Below the pieces are notes generated by a model that had not been told where the DNA came from, did not search any database, and worked only from the letters and a program-made list of their open reading frames with translations. A stretch of DNA of 43,522 nt from Acidobacteriaceae bacterium (GTDB taxonomy: Bacteria; Acidobacteriota; Terriglobia; Terriglobales; Acidobacteriaceae), in the NCBI GenBank assembly GCA_025449575.1, contig JANWJB010000008.1, positions 1-43,522 on the forward strand, given 5' to 3'. This document shows positions 1 to 8,695 of the stretch, in pieces. Position 1 is the first letter of the stretch; each line of letters starts with the position of its first letter. The translations under genes and the position numbers were made by a program.

Positions 1-757
1 CCGCTTCAAGGGTTTCGGGATCGACAATCGCGAAATAATCCAACCGTACCGCCGGCTCTTCCGCCAGTGTGCTCATGGCTTTTTCCGCCAGAGCGGCGGA
101 TCGGCGCTCGCCCCCTGCCGCCAGCCGCCGAACGCCATCGAGCGCGCGGGAGAGCACCAGAGCCTGCCGGCGCTCGTCCGGGGAAAGATAGCGGTTGCGT
201 GAGCTGTAAGCCAGTCCATCCGGTTCCCGAACAATGGGGCAGACTTCAAAGGCCACGTCAAAATCGAGATCGCGAACCATTTTTCTGAGAACGGCCACCT
301 GAGCCGCGTCCTTTTGTCCAAAGAAGACGCGCTCGGGCTGGACAATGTGCAGCAGCTTGGCCACCACGGTAGCGACGCCGCGAAAATGCCCGGGGCGAGA
401 CGCTCCGTCCAGCCGCTCGCTCAATGCGGGAACTTCGACGAAGCTGCTTGATCCGGCGGGATACATCTCAGCAGGCGATGGTGCAAACACGAACGCTACT
501 CCCGCCTTCTGCAGCATGCGGCGGTCTCCGTCCAGATCGCGAGGATAGCGCTCCATGTCCTCATTCGGGCCGAACTGGGTGGGATTGACGAAGATGGAAA
601 CGATAACGGCATCACAGGCCGCGAGCGCGGCATGCACGAGAGAAAGATGGCCTGAATGCAGAGCGCCCATCGTGGGAACCAGACCTAGAGTCTTGCCGGC
701 GGCGCGAAGCTCGCGGCGCACGCTCCGGGCTTCCTCAATCGTGGCCAACAGCCGCAC
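1..757 (-). CDS. panC: Pantothenate synthetase PanC (3' end beyond left edge)
   Basis: PanC joins pantoate and beta-alanine at the expense of ATP, the last step of vitamin B5 synthesis in the cytoplasm. The minus-strand frame is open from a GTG at 757 to the window edge, about 252 residues, so the C-terminus is missing. Visible family motifs are the nucleotidyltransferase HIGH-type block VPTMGALHSGH, then FVNPTQFGPNEDMERYPRD, FFGQKDAAQ, and the late SSRNRYLS motif that takes the place of KMSKS. The last residues read LDYFAIVDPETLEA, typical of the C-terminal domain. The GTG start lies one base after the panB stop (TGACGTG), which implies translational coupling in a panB-panC operon. An ATG start is not available in this frame near the N-terminal RLLATIEEAR block. 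Confidence 0.95.
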   Translation of the reverse strand, partial: MRLLATIEEARSVRRELRAAGKTLGLVPTMGALHSGHLSLVHAALAACDAVIVSIFVNPTQFGPNEDMERYPRDLDGDRRMLQKAGVAFVFAPSPAEMYPAGSSSFVEVPALSERLDGASRPGHFRGVATVVAKLLHIVQPERVFFGQKDAAQVAVLRKMVRDLDFDVAFEVCPIVREPDGLAYSSRNRYLSPDERRQALVLSRALDGVRRLAAGGERRSAALAEKAMSTLAEEPAVRLDYFAIVDPETLEA

Positions 758-758
758 G

Positions 759-1661
759 TCACCAGGCCTTGCGGGTGGGGGTGGATTCCTCGGCTTCGAG
801 AGCGGCGAGCATTTCTTTCGTGAGGTGATAGCTTTCCTCGTTGCTGGGGAAGCTGCGTTCTTCTACATCACGGCGGTAGCTCTCAACCGCGGTGGCAATC
901 AATGCCGCCGCGTCGCCATAACGGCGAACAAATTTTGCCGGCGGCGCGAAGGTAAGGTTCAGCAGGTCGTGCAAGACGAGAATCTGCCCATCGCAGTCCG
1001 GCCCCGCGCCGATGCCGATCGCCGGAATCTTGAGCGAGGAGGCGATGCGCTGCGCAACCTCCCGGGGAATGCCTTCCAGCACCAGAGAAAAGGCCCCGGC
1101 CGCTTCGAGGGCCAGCGCGTCATCGAGCAAGCCGTGAATGGCGTTCAGCGATTTGCCCTGAACCCGATAGCCGCCCATCTTGTGAACCGACTGCGGAGTG
1201 AGGCCCAGGTGCGCCATCACGGGAATCCCGGCGGCGCTCATCTGCTCCACCAACTCTATGCGCCGGCCTTCGATCTTGACCGCCTCAGCCCCGGCTTCTT
1301 TGAGAAAGCGCGACGCGTTTCGCACGCCCTCTTCCACGCTGGCTTGGTATGAGCCGAAGGGCATGTCCGCCACCAGCATCGCGCGGCGGACAGCGCGGCG
1401 GACAGCGCGCGTGTGGTGGAGCATCTCCTCCACTGTCACCGGAATGGTGGTGTCATATCCCAGCACTACCATCGCCAGGGAGTCGCCCACTAAAACTATG
1501 TCGACGCCAGCCTCATCCACCAGCCGGGCGGTCGGGTAGTCGTAAGCGGTAAGAGCGACGATCGGCTTGTGGGCCGCCTTCTTCTCGTTGAGCGTGTGGG
1601 ATGTGACTTTTGCGCGAAGGACCGAGGGCGGATCGGAAGTGCGGAACTGCGTGATGCTCAT
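759..1661 (-). CDS. panB: 3-methyl-2-oxobutanoate hydroxymethyltransferase PanB
   Basis: PanB makes ketopantoate from 2-oxoisovalerate and methylene-tetrahydrofolate, the committed step towards pantothenate. The 300-residue product has the family blocks VALTAYDYPTARLVDEAG, VDIVLVGDSLAMVVLGYDTT, VADMPFGSYQ, AVKIEG, PVMAHLGLTPQSVHKMGGY and PAIGIGAGPDCDGQILVLHDLL. The ATG at 1661 was chosen because a GGAG sits 6 bases upstream and the protein then starts MSITQF; an in-frame extension to 1763 would add about 34 residues with no family support. A 12-bp direct repeat at 1381-1404 encodes AVRRAVRR, but the helix has the normal family length. It is followed directly by panC. Confidence 0.95.
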   Translation of the reverse strand: MSITQFRTSDPPSVLRAKVTSHTLNEKKAAHKPIVALTAYDYPTARLVDEAGVDIVLVGDSLAMVVLGYDTTIPVTVEEMLHHTRAVRRAVRRAMLVADMPFGSYQASVEEGVRNASRFLKEAGAEAVKIEGRRIELVEQMSAAGIPVMAHLGLTPQSVHKMGGYRVQGKSLNAIHGLLDDALALEAAGAFSLVLEGIPREVAQRIASSLKIPAIGIGAGPDCDGQILVLHDLLNLTFAPPAKFVRRYGDAAALIATAVESYRRDVEERSFPSNEESYHLTKEMLAALEAEESTPTRKAW

Positions 1662-2139
1662 GGCTGACTCCAGTGCAGCTCCCATGCCGGGATGCTGCCC
1701 GTTCGAACAGTGGCGAAAGTATACGCCCGGCGCGGCGGGCGAGGCAAAGCCAGCGTTCCCCACCGGCAGCCCCAGCGGTTTTGCCGCGTCTGGCGGTAAG
1801 TGGCACGCGCGATCAGAATGGCGGCTTTGGGTTCGACGTGACGCTCAAGAAAACTCGATAGAGCTATCGCAAAGACTACGTCTGAGCCACCGGAGCTATT
1901 GAGGAACAAAGAATTGCGCTCAAGCGATGGCAGCATACAATTCAGTAGTTCGCACAAATGCCAGTGCGGAGTTGTTTGCAAATCCGTGTATTGCAAGGCT
2001 CGATCCCGTTCCCCCTCTCATCGGAGTCCATGGCCCTTTGTCATGCCCCGGCAAGAATTGGAAGTAGCAGCGCAGGAGTGCCCGGCACGGCCTTCCCGAA
2101 GATGGGCCGCCGGTCTTCCGATCGAATGTGGGAGACTTT
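1662..2139. other. Divergent intergenic region, panB / GH31
   Basis: This 478-base gap separates the leftward panBC operon from the rightward GH31 gene, so it should hold both promoters. I see no convincing gene: the short open frames have no recognisable family and overlap one another. The sequence TTGCAA occurs twice about 15 bases apart (around 1976 and 1993) and is itself palindromic, a possible but weak operator. Confidence 0.5.
1914..1941 (+). promoter_or_regulatory. Possible sigma-70-like promoter for the GH31 gene
   Basis: TTGCGC at 1914-1919 and TACAAT at 1936-1941 are separated by 16 bases. The -10 matches consensus at five of six positions; the -35 is weaker. It would give a leader of about 190 bases before the GH31 start. 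Acidobacterial promoter consensus is not well enough known to be sure. Confidence 0.3.
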
Positions 2140-4638
2140 ATGTTTTTGCATGAAGAACGACTGTTTGTGACGACCACGGCCCGAAAGCCTCTTTTCGCAA
2201 GGCGCCGCGGGATCGCCCTGATTCTGTCCGTAATCGTTGTTCTCTGGACGTATGGCTCCCTCCGGTTGTTTGCGCAGGAAACGCCAATCCGCCTCCTTCA
2301 CGATTCCAACGTGGTGGAGATTCAGGCATACGCGCCGAACATCGTGGGCATTCATGTTGAGCCCGGCGGGAAAGTCACCCCGCGAACCCCGGTGGTGGAT
2401 CCGTCGCTGACACCCGCGGACGGGAACGCGGCACAGGTCGAAAGAAGCGGAACAGTCCAGACGCTCAGCTCTCCTCAGATGAAAGTGGTTATAAACGATA
2501 GTCCGTTCTTCTCCGTTCAGGTGGAGGATGCGCAGGGTAAGACCCTTGTGACATTAAAAAGCAGTCTCCAATCGGGCCGGGGCCTGGGCGGGTTCGCGGC
2601 GCCGGCTCCGGGTCGGAAAGGCCCCCCGCCGGCCTTCCTCCGCACGGTGCTTGTCCACAATGAAAGCGAACAACTCTACGGGATCACCGCGTTACCGTGG
2701 CACGATGCGATCCACGGGGGCATTCTTCGGAACAATGGCGGTACCGTGGCGGCGAGCTTCCAAGGCGACGGCGGCGCCCCCTTCTTCTTCACCAAGCAAT
2801 ACGGGGTGCTGGTCGATTCCGATGGCGGCAATTTCTCAACGATAGATCAAACGATTAGCTTTCGAGGCTCCCGCCCAGACGCCGAATACTTCATCATCGT
2901 GGGGCAGCCGCTCAAAGTCATGGCCGGCTTGGCGACGCTCACTGGCAGACCCCCCATGCCTCCGAAATGGACTTTGGGTTTCATGAATTCCCAATGGGGA
3001 TCGACCGAGCAGGAGTGGAAGCAGATCACGCAGAAATATGAGCAGGAGGGGATTCCCGTCAGCGCGTACATCCTCGATTTCGATTGGAAGGCATGGGGCG
3101 AGGACGACTATGGCGAGTGGCGTTGGAACAGCACTTCGGGGCCGGGAAACGTTAGTCCGAATAAATTCCCCGACGGCGCTTCTGGAAAATTCGCGGCGGA
3201 TATGCTGTCGCATGGAATTCATTTGGTCGGCATTATGAAACCACGGATACTCGTCGATCGGCCCGACGGCCAGAAGACGCAGGCAGCCAGATACGCGACC
3301 GAACACCATTTCTGGTATCCCAACGAAGCCAACAGGATGGACTATTTCAGCCATCGGCTGGCAAATGACATCAATTTTGCAGATCCGGATGCGAGGAAGT
3401 GGTTTTGGGAGCACATGGAACCCGCATTTCATGCTGGAATCGCCGGATGGTGGAACGACGAAGCCGATCAAAACGGGGACATCCTCTTCAATAATCTTCA
3501 ATTCCTGAATATGGTCCGCGCAGAGTACGATGGTCAGCGTTCCGTCTCGAACCAGCGGTTTTGGTCCATCAATCGGAACTACTATCTCGGAGCTATCCGC
3601 TACGGATATGCAGAGTGGTCCGGAGACATCACCACCGGATTCCAAAGCATGGCCTATCAGCGGCGGCGCATGATGGCCACCCTGAATCTCGGCGAATCAG
3701 AATGGAGCATGGATACGGGCGGATTCATCGGTCACCCGAGCCCGGAAAACTATGCCCGGTGGGTTGAGTTTGCCGCATTCGTGCCCATCTTTCGCGTGCA
3801 CGGGGGCTTCAATCAGAAGCGGCAGCCTTGGGTATATGGGCCGAAAGCGGAAGCCGCCGCGAAGAGAGCCATTCTTTTGCGTTACGATCTGTTGCCCTAC
3901 ATCTATTCGTACGCACGCGTGGACCACGAAACTGGGATCGGGCTGGTTCGGCCTCTGCTCTGGGAGTTTCCGGGCGACCCGCAATGTTCCACTGAGACGA
4001 ATGCCTGGATGTTCGGCGATGCCTTGTTGGTGTCCCCTATCGTGACACAGGACTCGCCGTCGCACGAGTTTTACCTACCCCCGGGCACGTGGTTCGACTA
4101 TTTCAGCGGCAAACAAGTGGAAGGCGGGCACGTGGTCTCTGTCACTCCGAACTCGACCGATTGGCAGGACATTCCGGTCTATGTGCGCGACGGATCCATC
4201 GTGGCGACGCAGCCGGACCGGCGTGGCAACCAGCTGAGTCCGGCTTCCCCCCTCGTCCTGGACATCTTCCCCTCGTCCAAGCGAGTTGCCAGCTTTTCGG
4301 CTTACGACGACGACGGCCTCACCTATAACTATGAGAAGGGTGACTACTTCCAGCAGGAGGTAACCGCCACACGCTTGGCGCGCGCAACCGAGGTCAAATT
4401 CGATACGGCGGCGGGCACTTATCAACCTCATTTTACGAGTTACCTTTTGCGAGTCCGCCAGGTTAGTCACGGCGTGAGGAGAGACGGTCAGCCGTTGAGG
4501 AAGTTTGCCTCCGCGAGCGCCTTCCAGTCGTCAAGCGAGAGTGGCTGGTTCTCCACCACTGACAGGTTTGGTCCAATCACAGAGATCCGGCTGCCCATCG
4601 ACGCGAAGCAGCATACCCTGGCGTTGGCGCTCCACTAG
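2140..4638 (+). CDS. Secreted GH31 family glycoside hydrolase
   Basis: GH31 enzymes are retaining alpha-glycosidases (alpha-glucosidase, alpha-xylosidase and others). The 832-residue product begins with a basic stretch and a hydrophobic signal segment (about 20-45, IALILSVIVVLWTYGSLRLFAQ), so it is exported or anchored. An N-terminal mutarotase-like beta domain leads into a TIM barrel starting near PPKWTLGFMNSQWG. The catalytic nucleophile is predicted to be D440 in GWWNDEAD and the acid/base D496 in EWSGD. All-beta C-terminal domains follow (YLPPGTWFDYFSG, VYVRDGSIV). The ATG at 2140 has GGGAG five bases upstream; the in-frame GTG at 2128 does not. Substrate cannot be told from sequence. It stands alone, convergent with rpsA, and is distinct from the PA14-type GH31 at 17602. 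Confidence 0.9.
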   Translation: MFLHEERLFVTTTARKPLFARRRGIALILSVIVVLWTYGSLRLFAQETPIRLLHDSNVVEIQAYAPNIVGIHVEPGGKVTPRTPVVDPSLTPADGNAAQVERSGTVQTLSSPQMKVVINDSPFFSVQVEDAQGKTLVTLKSSLQSGRGLGGFAAPAPGRKGPPPAFLRTVLVHNESEQLYGITALPWHDAIHGGILRNNGGTVAASFQGDGGAPFFFTKQYGVLVDSDGGNFSTIDQTISFRGSRPDAEYFIIVGQPLKVMAGLATLTGRPPMPPKWTLGFMNSQWGSTEQEWKQITQKYEQEGIPVSAYILDFDWKAWGEDDYGEWRWNSTSGPGNVSPNKFPDGASGKFAADMLSHGIHLVGIMKPRILVDRPDGQKTQAARYATEHHFWYPNEANRMDYFSHRLANDINFADPDARKWFWEHMEPAFHAGIAGWWNDEADQNGDILFNNLQFLNMVRAEYDGQRSVSNQRFWSINRNYYLGAIRYGYAEWSGDITTGFQSMAYQRRRMMATLNLGESEWSMDTGGFIGHPSPENYARWVEFAAFVPIFRVHGGFNQKRQPWVYGPKAEAAAKRAILLRYDLLPYIYSYARVDHETGIGLVRPLLWEFPGDPQCSTETNAWMFGDALLVSPIVTQDSPSHEFYLPPGTWFDYFSGKQVEGGHVVSVTPNSTDWQDIPVYVRDGSIVATQPDRRGNQLSPASPLVLDIFPSSKRVASFSAYDDDGLTYNYEKGDYFQQEVTATRLARATEVKFDTAAGTYQPHFTSYLLRVRQVSHGVRRDGQPLRKFASASAFQSSSESGWFSTTDRFGPITEIRLPIDAKQHTLALALH

Positions 4639-4794
4639 GGGCGATTCCAGAATTGCCGTGCGCTCAGGCTTTGTTTTCCGGAATACAGGGACCTCTGGAA
4701 TCGCCGGCGAAGGCATACACCCTAGGGCAGCGAGTGGAGCAAAGCGAGGTTCCCGGCTGCCGCCGGCGGTTTTGCCCCGCCGTGGTTCGAGAAG

Positions 4795-4822
4795 CGCGGG
4801 TTTTCTTCACGGAAAAGCCGCG
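4795..4822. terminator. Imperfect hairpin between convergent genes
   Basis: CGCGGGTTTTC and GAAAAGCCGCG form an 11-bp stem with one mismatch and a loop of about six bases. The T-run and A-run inside the arms could serve either strand. It lies between the GH31 stop at 4638 and the rpsA stop at 4865, so it may act as a bidirectional terminator. There is no clean U-tract after the stem, hence modest confidence. The rest of this 226-base gap shows no gene. Confidence 0.35.
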
Positions 4823-4864
4823 TATGGTGCATCTGCCTCGGGGTACACCTATCGTGAATCCGCT

Positions 4865-6616
4865 CTATGCCAGCTCCAATTCAATCTTCTTGGTGCCGGG
4901 GTCGAGCTTGACGATGCGGAAGCTGCGGATCTGCCCCGGGTGCAGAGGTTCCGGTTTGGCTGCCGCTGTCCCCGCGGAGGAGCCCTTCCAGCGAGCTTGC
5001 AGCATGGAGGTAAGCGCGGAGAGATTTGCTTTCCCGGATCCGGAAGAAGCCTCTTTTTCCTTAGCCTCCGGTGCGGCAGCCAACCGGCATGAGGCCTCGA
5101 TGCCTTCGCCCAGCTCTACCCGCGCACTGCCTTCTGCAACCTCAAGGGCGCGTCCGCTCACCGTCTCGCCTTCATGATGCTCAGCGAAATACTCATCGAG
5201 GCTGACAGGGACAAGTTTCTTGACGCTTAGCCGCAACTGCCGCTTCGCCAGATCGGCTTCGAGCACCTGGGCGCGAATGGTTTGGCCGACCTTGAAAATC
5301 TCCTGCGGATGGTGGATGTGTTTTTCCGCGCTCATCTCGCTGATGTGGATCATTCCCTCGACGCCCTCAGCGATCTGAACAAAGGCTCCGAACTTAGTGA
5401 GACTTGTGATCGGCCCTTCGATTACGGAGCCGGGCAGAAGCTGGGCGGCCGAGGCGGCCCAGGGATCGCCGAGCGCCTGCTTCAAACCCAGCGAGAGCCG
5501 GCGCTCGCCGGAGTTCACCGCGAGGATCACCGCTTCGACCGTATCGCCGGGCTTCACTACGTCGCTGGGTTTCCTGACCTTCCTGGTCCAAGACATCTCG
5601 GAGAGATGGATCAGCCCTTCAATCCCAGGTTCCAATTCGACAAACGCGCCGAAATCGAGAACACGGGTGACCACGCCGCGCACGCGCTCCCCGGTCTTAT
5701 ACTTTTCTTCCGCGGCCGCCCATGGATCGGGCTGGAGCTGCTTGAGGCCAAGTGAAATGCGATGCTTTTCCTGGTCGACCTTGAGCACTTTGGCTTCAAT
5801 CCGCTGGCCTACGGTGAGCAGGTCGGCGGGATTGTTCACATGCGCCCAGGCCATGTCGCCCACGTGCAGCAGGCCGTCCACGCCGCCGATATCGACGAAG
5901 GCGCCGTAGCCGGTGATGCTGCGCACCTCACCCTGGACCGTCTCTCCCTCCCGGACCTCGGAGAACCGGCGCTCCCGCCGCGCGCGCTCCTCCTCCTCGG
6001 CGAGCACCCGCCGGTCGAGGACCACATCCTCCTCGGTGGCTTCGAGTTTGAGAATGCGGCAGCGAATCTCCTGGCCCACCAGCTTCTCCATCTCAGCAGC
6101 ATCTCGGGTTCCGCTGCGTGAGGCGGGTAGAAAGGCGCGCACACCCACATCGACGCTCAGTCCGCCTTTGACGACGCCGGTGACCGTGCCCAGGATCGCC
6201 TCCTGCTGTGCGAAGGCCCGCTCGAGTGAAGCCCAGTCGACCGGCTGCGCAACCTTCAGCCGCGAGAGCTGGTAATAGCCCTCCTCGTTGCGCCCTTTGA
6301 CGGTGACCGGAAAGGTGTCCCCCGGCTTTACCGCCTCGCCGCCAAGCGAGGCCAGGGGTAAAACTCCCTCGATCTTGAAGCCGATATCAATAAAGACCTG
6401 CTCGGCGGAAATGGAGATCACCGTACCTTGGATCTGCCGGACACCCTCCTCGGAGGAACGGGCGTGGCTATGCTCGTACTGCGCCAGAAGCACGCGAAAT
6501 GATTCGCTGTCCTCGCGGGAGTCGGGGCTTTCGGCCGGCGGGGTTTCCGCCTCGTCTGCGTTGGGGGGCTGGTGCTCGGGGATTTGGGAGTCTTCGGGAT
6601 CTTTTATTTCGGACAT
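4865..6616 (-). CDS. rpsA: 30S ribosomal protein S1 / S1-repeat RNA-binding protein
   Basis: S1 binds mRNA on the 30S subunit and helps initiate translation. The 583-residue product has an acidic N-terminal tail (MSEIKDPEDSQ...) and then S1 (OB-fold) repeats. Repeat 1 starts at GTVISISAEQVFIDIG, repeat 2 at LGTVTGVVKGGLSVDVG, repeat 3 at GEVRSITGYGAFVDIG, repeat 4 at GVVTRVLDFGAFVELE and repeat 5 at GPITSLTKFGAFVQIA. Repeats 3-5 carry the strong GAFV and LIH/LLH.SEM signatures. A sixth, degenerate repeat near the C-terminus is interrupted by a low-complexity insert rich in Ala, Lys, Glu and Ser before the closing FRIVKLDPGTKKIELELA. The ATG at 6616 precedes the acidic tail; the open frame extends further but without homology. 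No strong ribosome-binding site is visible, as is common for S1 genes. Confidence 0.88.
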   Translation of the reverse strand: MSEIKDPEDSQIPEHQPPNADEAETPPAESPDSREDSESFRVLLAQYEHSHARSSEEGVRQIQGTVISISAEQVFIDIGFKIEGVLPLASLGGEAVKPGDTFPVTVKGRNEEGYYQLSRLKVAQPVDWASLERAFAQQEAILGTVTGVVKGGLSVDVGVRAFLPASRSGTRDAAEMEKLVGQEIRCRILKLEATEEDVVLDRRVLAEEEERARRERRFSEVREGETVQGEVRSITGYGAFVDIGGVDGLLHVGDMAWAHVNNPADLLTVGQRIEAKVLKVDQEKHRISLGLKQLQPDPWAAAEEKYKTGERVRGVVTRVLDFGAFVELEPGIEGLIHLSEMSWTRKVRKPSDVVKPGDTVEAVILAVNSGERRLSLGLKQALGDPWAASAAQLLPGSVIEGPITSLTKFGAFVQIAEGVEGMIHISEMSAEKHIHHPQEIFKVGQTIRAQVLEADLAKRQLRLSVKKLVPVSLDEYFAEHHEGETVSGRALEVAEGSARVELGEGIEASCRLAAAPEAKEKEASSGSGKANLSALTSMLQARWKGSSAGTAAAKPEPLHPGQIRSFRIVKLDPGTKKIELELA

Positions 6617-6698
6617 GGCGTGGCCTGGGATTACGAGATGGATCGCTGGAGAGAAATTCTGCCCTAGGATAGCAGCCGGAGGAATATCGGCCGCGCCC

Positions 6699-7154
6699 CT
6701 ACCGCCCGAATTGCCGCAAATGATGATCGGTATGCAGCCATCCCCATCGCATCCATTCCTCTTGGCTGAGGACACCAAAGATGGGGTGTGGGCAGTCGGC
6801 GGAGGGAGGATTCGCGCAGAAGATGTCGATGGCTTCGAGCAGACGCGCGCGATCCTGGTCAAAATTCGTGGGAGGTGTGCCGCCCTTGCCTTGCTCCATC
6901 TCCGGGCGCGTTGGCACACCCTTGGGCCACTTGGTTGGCGACTTCAGCGCGACCCATTTCACTACCGTCCGCCGCAGCGGCCCGGTCGCCATGCTCACTT
7001 CGGTATCGTCCAGCGCCAGACGAAAGGAGTCCGTGAGATGGCAGAGCATTCCGCCCACCTCCATCTTTCCCCAGCGATGCTTGTCGGTGGGCGTGAGGCT
7101 TTGAATCCGCTCAGTAATAGACTGACGGTCGGCGGCAGTAAGCAGCGTTTGCAA
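6699..7154 (-). CDS. DUF1569 / DinB-like protein
   Basis: A 151-residue cytoplasmic protein with the ending HPIFGVLSQEEWMRWGWLHTDHHLRQFG, which is the hallmark of the DUF1569 branch of the DinB four-helix superfamily. Histidines near residue 38 (MLCHLTDSF) and in HTDHH are the expected metal ligands. No enzymatic role has been assigned to this branch to my knowledge. The start is a TTG at 7154: an in-frame stop lies 12 bases upstream and a G-rich GAGGGGG ends four bases before it, while the next in-frame ATG falls inside the conserved domain. It reads in the same direction as rpsA, 82 bases upstream of it. Confidence 0.8.
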   Translation of the reverse strand: MQTLLTAADRQSITERIQSLTPTDKHRWGKMEVGGMLCHLTDSFRLALDDTEVSMATGPLRRTVVKWVALKSPTKWPKGVPTRPEMEQGKGGTPPTNFDQDRARLLEAIDIFCANPPSADCPHPIFGVLSQEEWMRWGWLHTDHHLRQFGR

Positions 7155-7313
7155 ATGACCCCCTCATCCGGGCTCTCTCTAGCATTCTCCCTTTTGCATC
7201 GGACGAAATCCAGGGCTGAATGAAGATTATCCATCCGGCTCTACAATGCGACAATGCCGGCAATGAGAGGGACTTCAGCCTTGGATCGGACGGTCGAGAA
7301 GCAAGAGTGGAGG

Positions 7314-7799
7314 ATGGATCGCCTTATGCGGATGCTCATTCTCGCGTCCGGCCTGTTTTGCGCCGCCCTGCCGGCGCGGGCGGCGGCCAATGTTGCGGTT
7401 CCCAGCCGCTGCACGCCCCAGGTCAACCAAAAGCTGGCTGCGGTTGTCGCGTCCGGCACCCGGCGCGACGTGGACAACGTGATGGTCTGCGGCATGACCA
7501 TCAGCCCGTCGCGGCGGCAGCGCGCGAGAGAGCATGGCGCGCACGAAATTTTGCCGCTGATGGTGACTTTCCCCGATCGCAGCACCCACTTGGTTGAGGT
7601 CGTCATCAATGACGACCTTGACGGAGTCGTCACTGCGCCGCGCGGCGCCGCCGTCTTCGCTTATGGGCAGGCGTTTATCCCCAGCCGCGGACATTTTACC
7701 GCCGGAATCCACGATGTCCATTGCTCTACCCATCGCAGCGCAGACAATGGCTGGGTCGTCATCAATGGAGCGAAACACCCCGGCGCGTGTGGGTTATGA
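7314..7799 (+). CDS. Small secreted protein, weakly DUF3465-like
   Basis: The product has a clear signal peptide (MRMLILASGLFCAALPARAAA) and a mature part of about 135 residues. The C-terminal half contains VINDDLDGVV, FAYGQAF, GIHDVHCSTHRSADNGWVVI and a final KHPGACGL. The order of a short beta-rich stretch, a His-containing H..H block and a G-W motif recalls DUF3465 proteins, but this is a visual impression only. Three cysteines in the mature chain could form disulfides in the periplasm. The start could be 7254, 7314 or 7326; a GTGGAGG at 7307-7313 best serves the ATG at 7326 (12 bases) but touches 7314. Function unknown. Confidence 0.65.
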   Translation: MDRLMRMLILASGLFCAALPARAAANVAVPSRCTPQVNQKLAAVVASGTRRDVDNVMVCGMTISPSRRQRAREHGAHEILPLMVTFPDRSTHLVEVVINDDLDGVVTAPRGAAVFAYGQAFIPSRGHFTAGIHDVHCSTHRSADNGWVVINGAKHPGACGL

Positions 7800-7916
7800 A
7801 GATTCGCTGATCCTCTGCCACTTGTCTCCGGGCTGTGCCGATCTTTGACACCTCGGCATTCCAAAGCATATATTTTTCGGGTCCCCAAAAAAAGGAAATC
7901 CTGCAGAGGACCCTCT

Positions 7917-8636
7917 ATGAGCAAGTTCCACAATTCTGTCATGCTGCCGATGGGCTTCCTGGTTCTATTGGCTCTTCAGGCTTTGCCGGCTAGTGCGGCT
8001 CCCGCTGCTGTGCCCAGCGATGCGGGCCGCAGCATTGCGCCGTACTTCGCGCCGGCCACATCGCAGCCCAAGCCGCCCAATGCCGACGGCTTCATACAGC
8101 GCTGGCTGCTGCTTGAGCCGATCGTTAAGCCGAACAGAAGCAATACTGTTTTCGTCAACACGTATGTCCGCAAGACCCTCACTACCGAGTTCTTTCCCAA
8201 CCAGTTGAGCGTGGTCCCGCACAACGGCGATACGGTGACGGTCGACGGCCGGGAACTCAAATGGCATGCGCTGGATTCCAAACTTTGGGATGTTAAGCTT
8301 TTCAACTTTGCCTACGGATTGAACAAGCCGACATACGGCGTCATCTTCTGGGCGGTCACTGTGGTCGACAGCCCGCGCGAGATAAAGAACGTTCGTCTCG
8401 CCGTCGGTTCTAATTCGGCATCCATGTGGTGGCTGAATGGCGACAATGTCGTCAGCCTGTATAACGACCGGCGGATGGTCATGGATGATGTCGTCTCGAA
8501 CCTGCTCACGCTCAAGAAGGGCCGCAACGTCATTCGCGGAGCCGTCATCAATGGACCCGGTTTGAGCGATTTCTGCGTGCGCTTTATCGATGAGCAAGGC
8601 AAGCCGGTCAAGGATATTACGGTCAACCTTCACTAA
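7917..8636 (+). CDS. Secreted galactose-binding-like beta-sandwich protein
   Basis: A 239-residue protein with signal peptide (MSKFHNSVMLPMGFLVLLALQALPASA) and no catalytic motif that I recognise. The second half (SASMWWLNGDNVVSLYNDRR, then a segment ending LLTLKKGRNVIRGAVINGPG) has the pattern of galactose-binding-like beta-sandwich modules found appended to glycoside hydrolases, with the VWLNG-type strand and the LKKGRN..V turn. The first half (GFIQRWLLLEPI, then TTEFFP and WHALDS) resembles the companion sandwich often seen before it. The ATG at 7917 follows AGAGG by nine bases. It sits 59 bases upstream of the GH43 gene in the same direction, so it probably works with it as a non-catalytic glycan-binding partner. 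Confidence 0.65.
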   Translation: MSKFHNSVMLPMGFLVLLALQALPASAAPAAVPSDAGRSIAPYFAPATSQPKPPNADGFIQRWLLLEPIVKPNRSNTVFVNTYVRKTLTTEFFPNQLSVVPHNGDTVTVDGRELKWHALDSKLWDVKLFNFAYGLNKPTYGVIFWAVTVVDSPREIKNVRLAVGSNSASMWWLNGDNVVSLYNDRRMVMDDVVSNLLTLKKGRNVIRGAVINGPGLSDFCVRFIDEQGKPVKDITVNLH

Positions 8637-8695
8637 ACGCTGGAATTCCTGATTCACCTTTGTTGGGGTTCTCTATCGTTCTTCTCGGAGCTTTT

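Noticed and set aside
555-1352. 265-codon plus-strand open frame over panB-panC
   Set aside because: Both strands cannot be coding here, and the panB and panC motifs are unambiguous.
1381-1404. 12-bp tandem repeat inside panB, possible insertion
   Set aside because: The encoded AVRRAVRR segment fits the normal length of the family helix, so it is compositional rather than an expansion.
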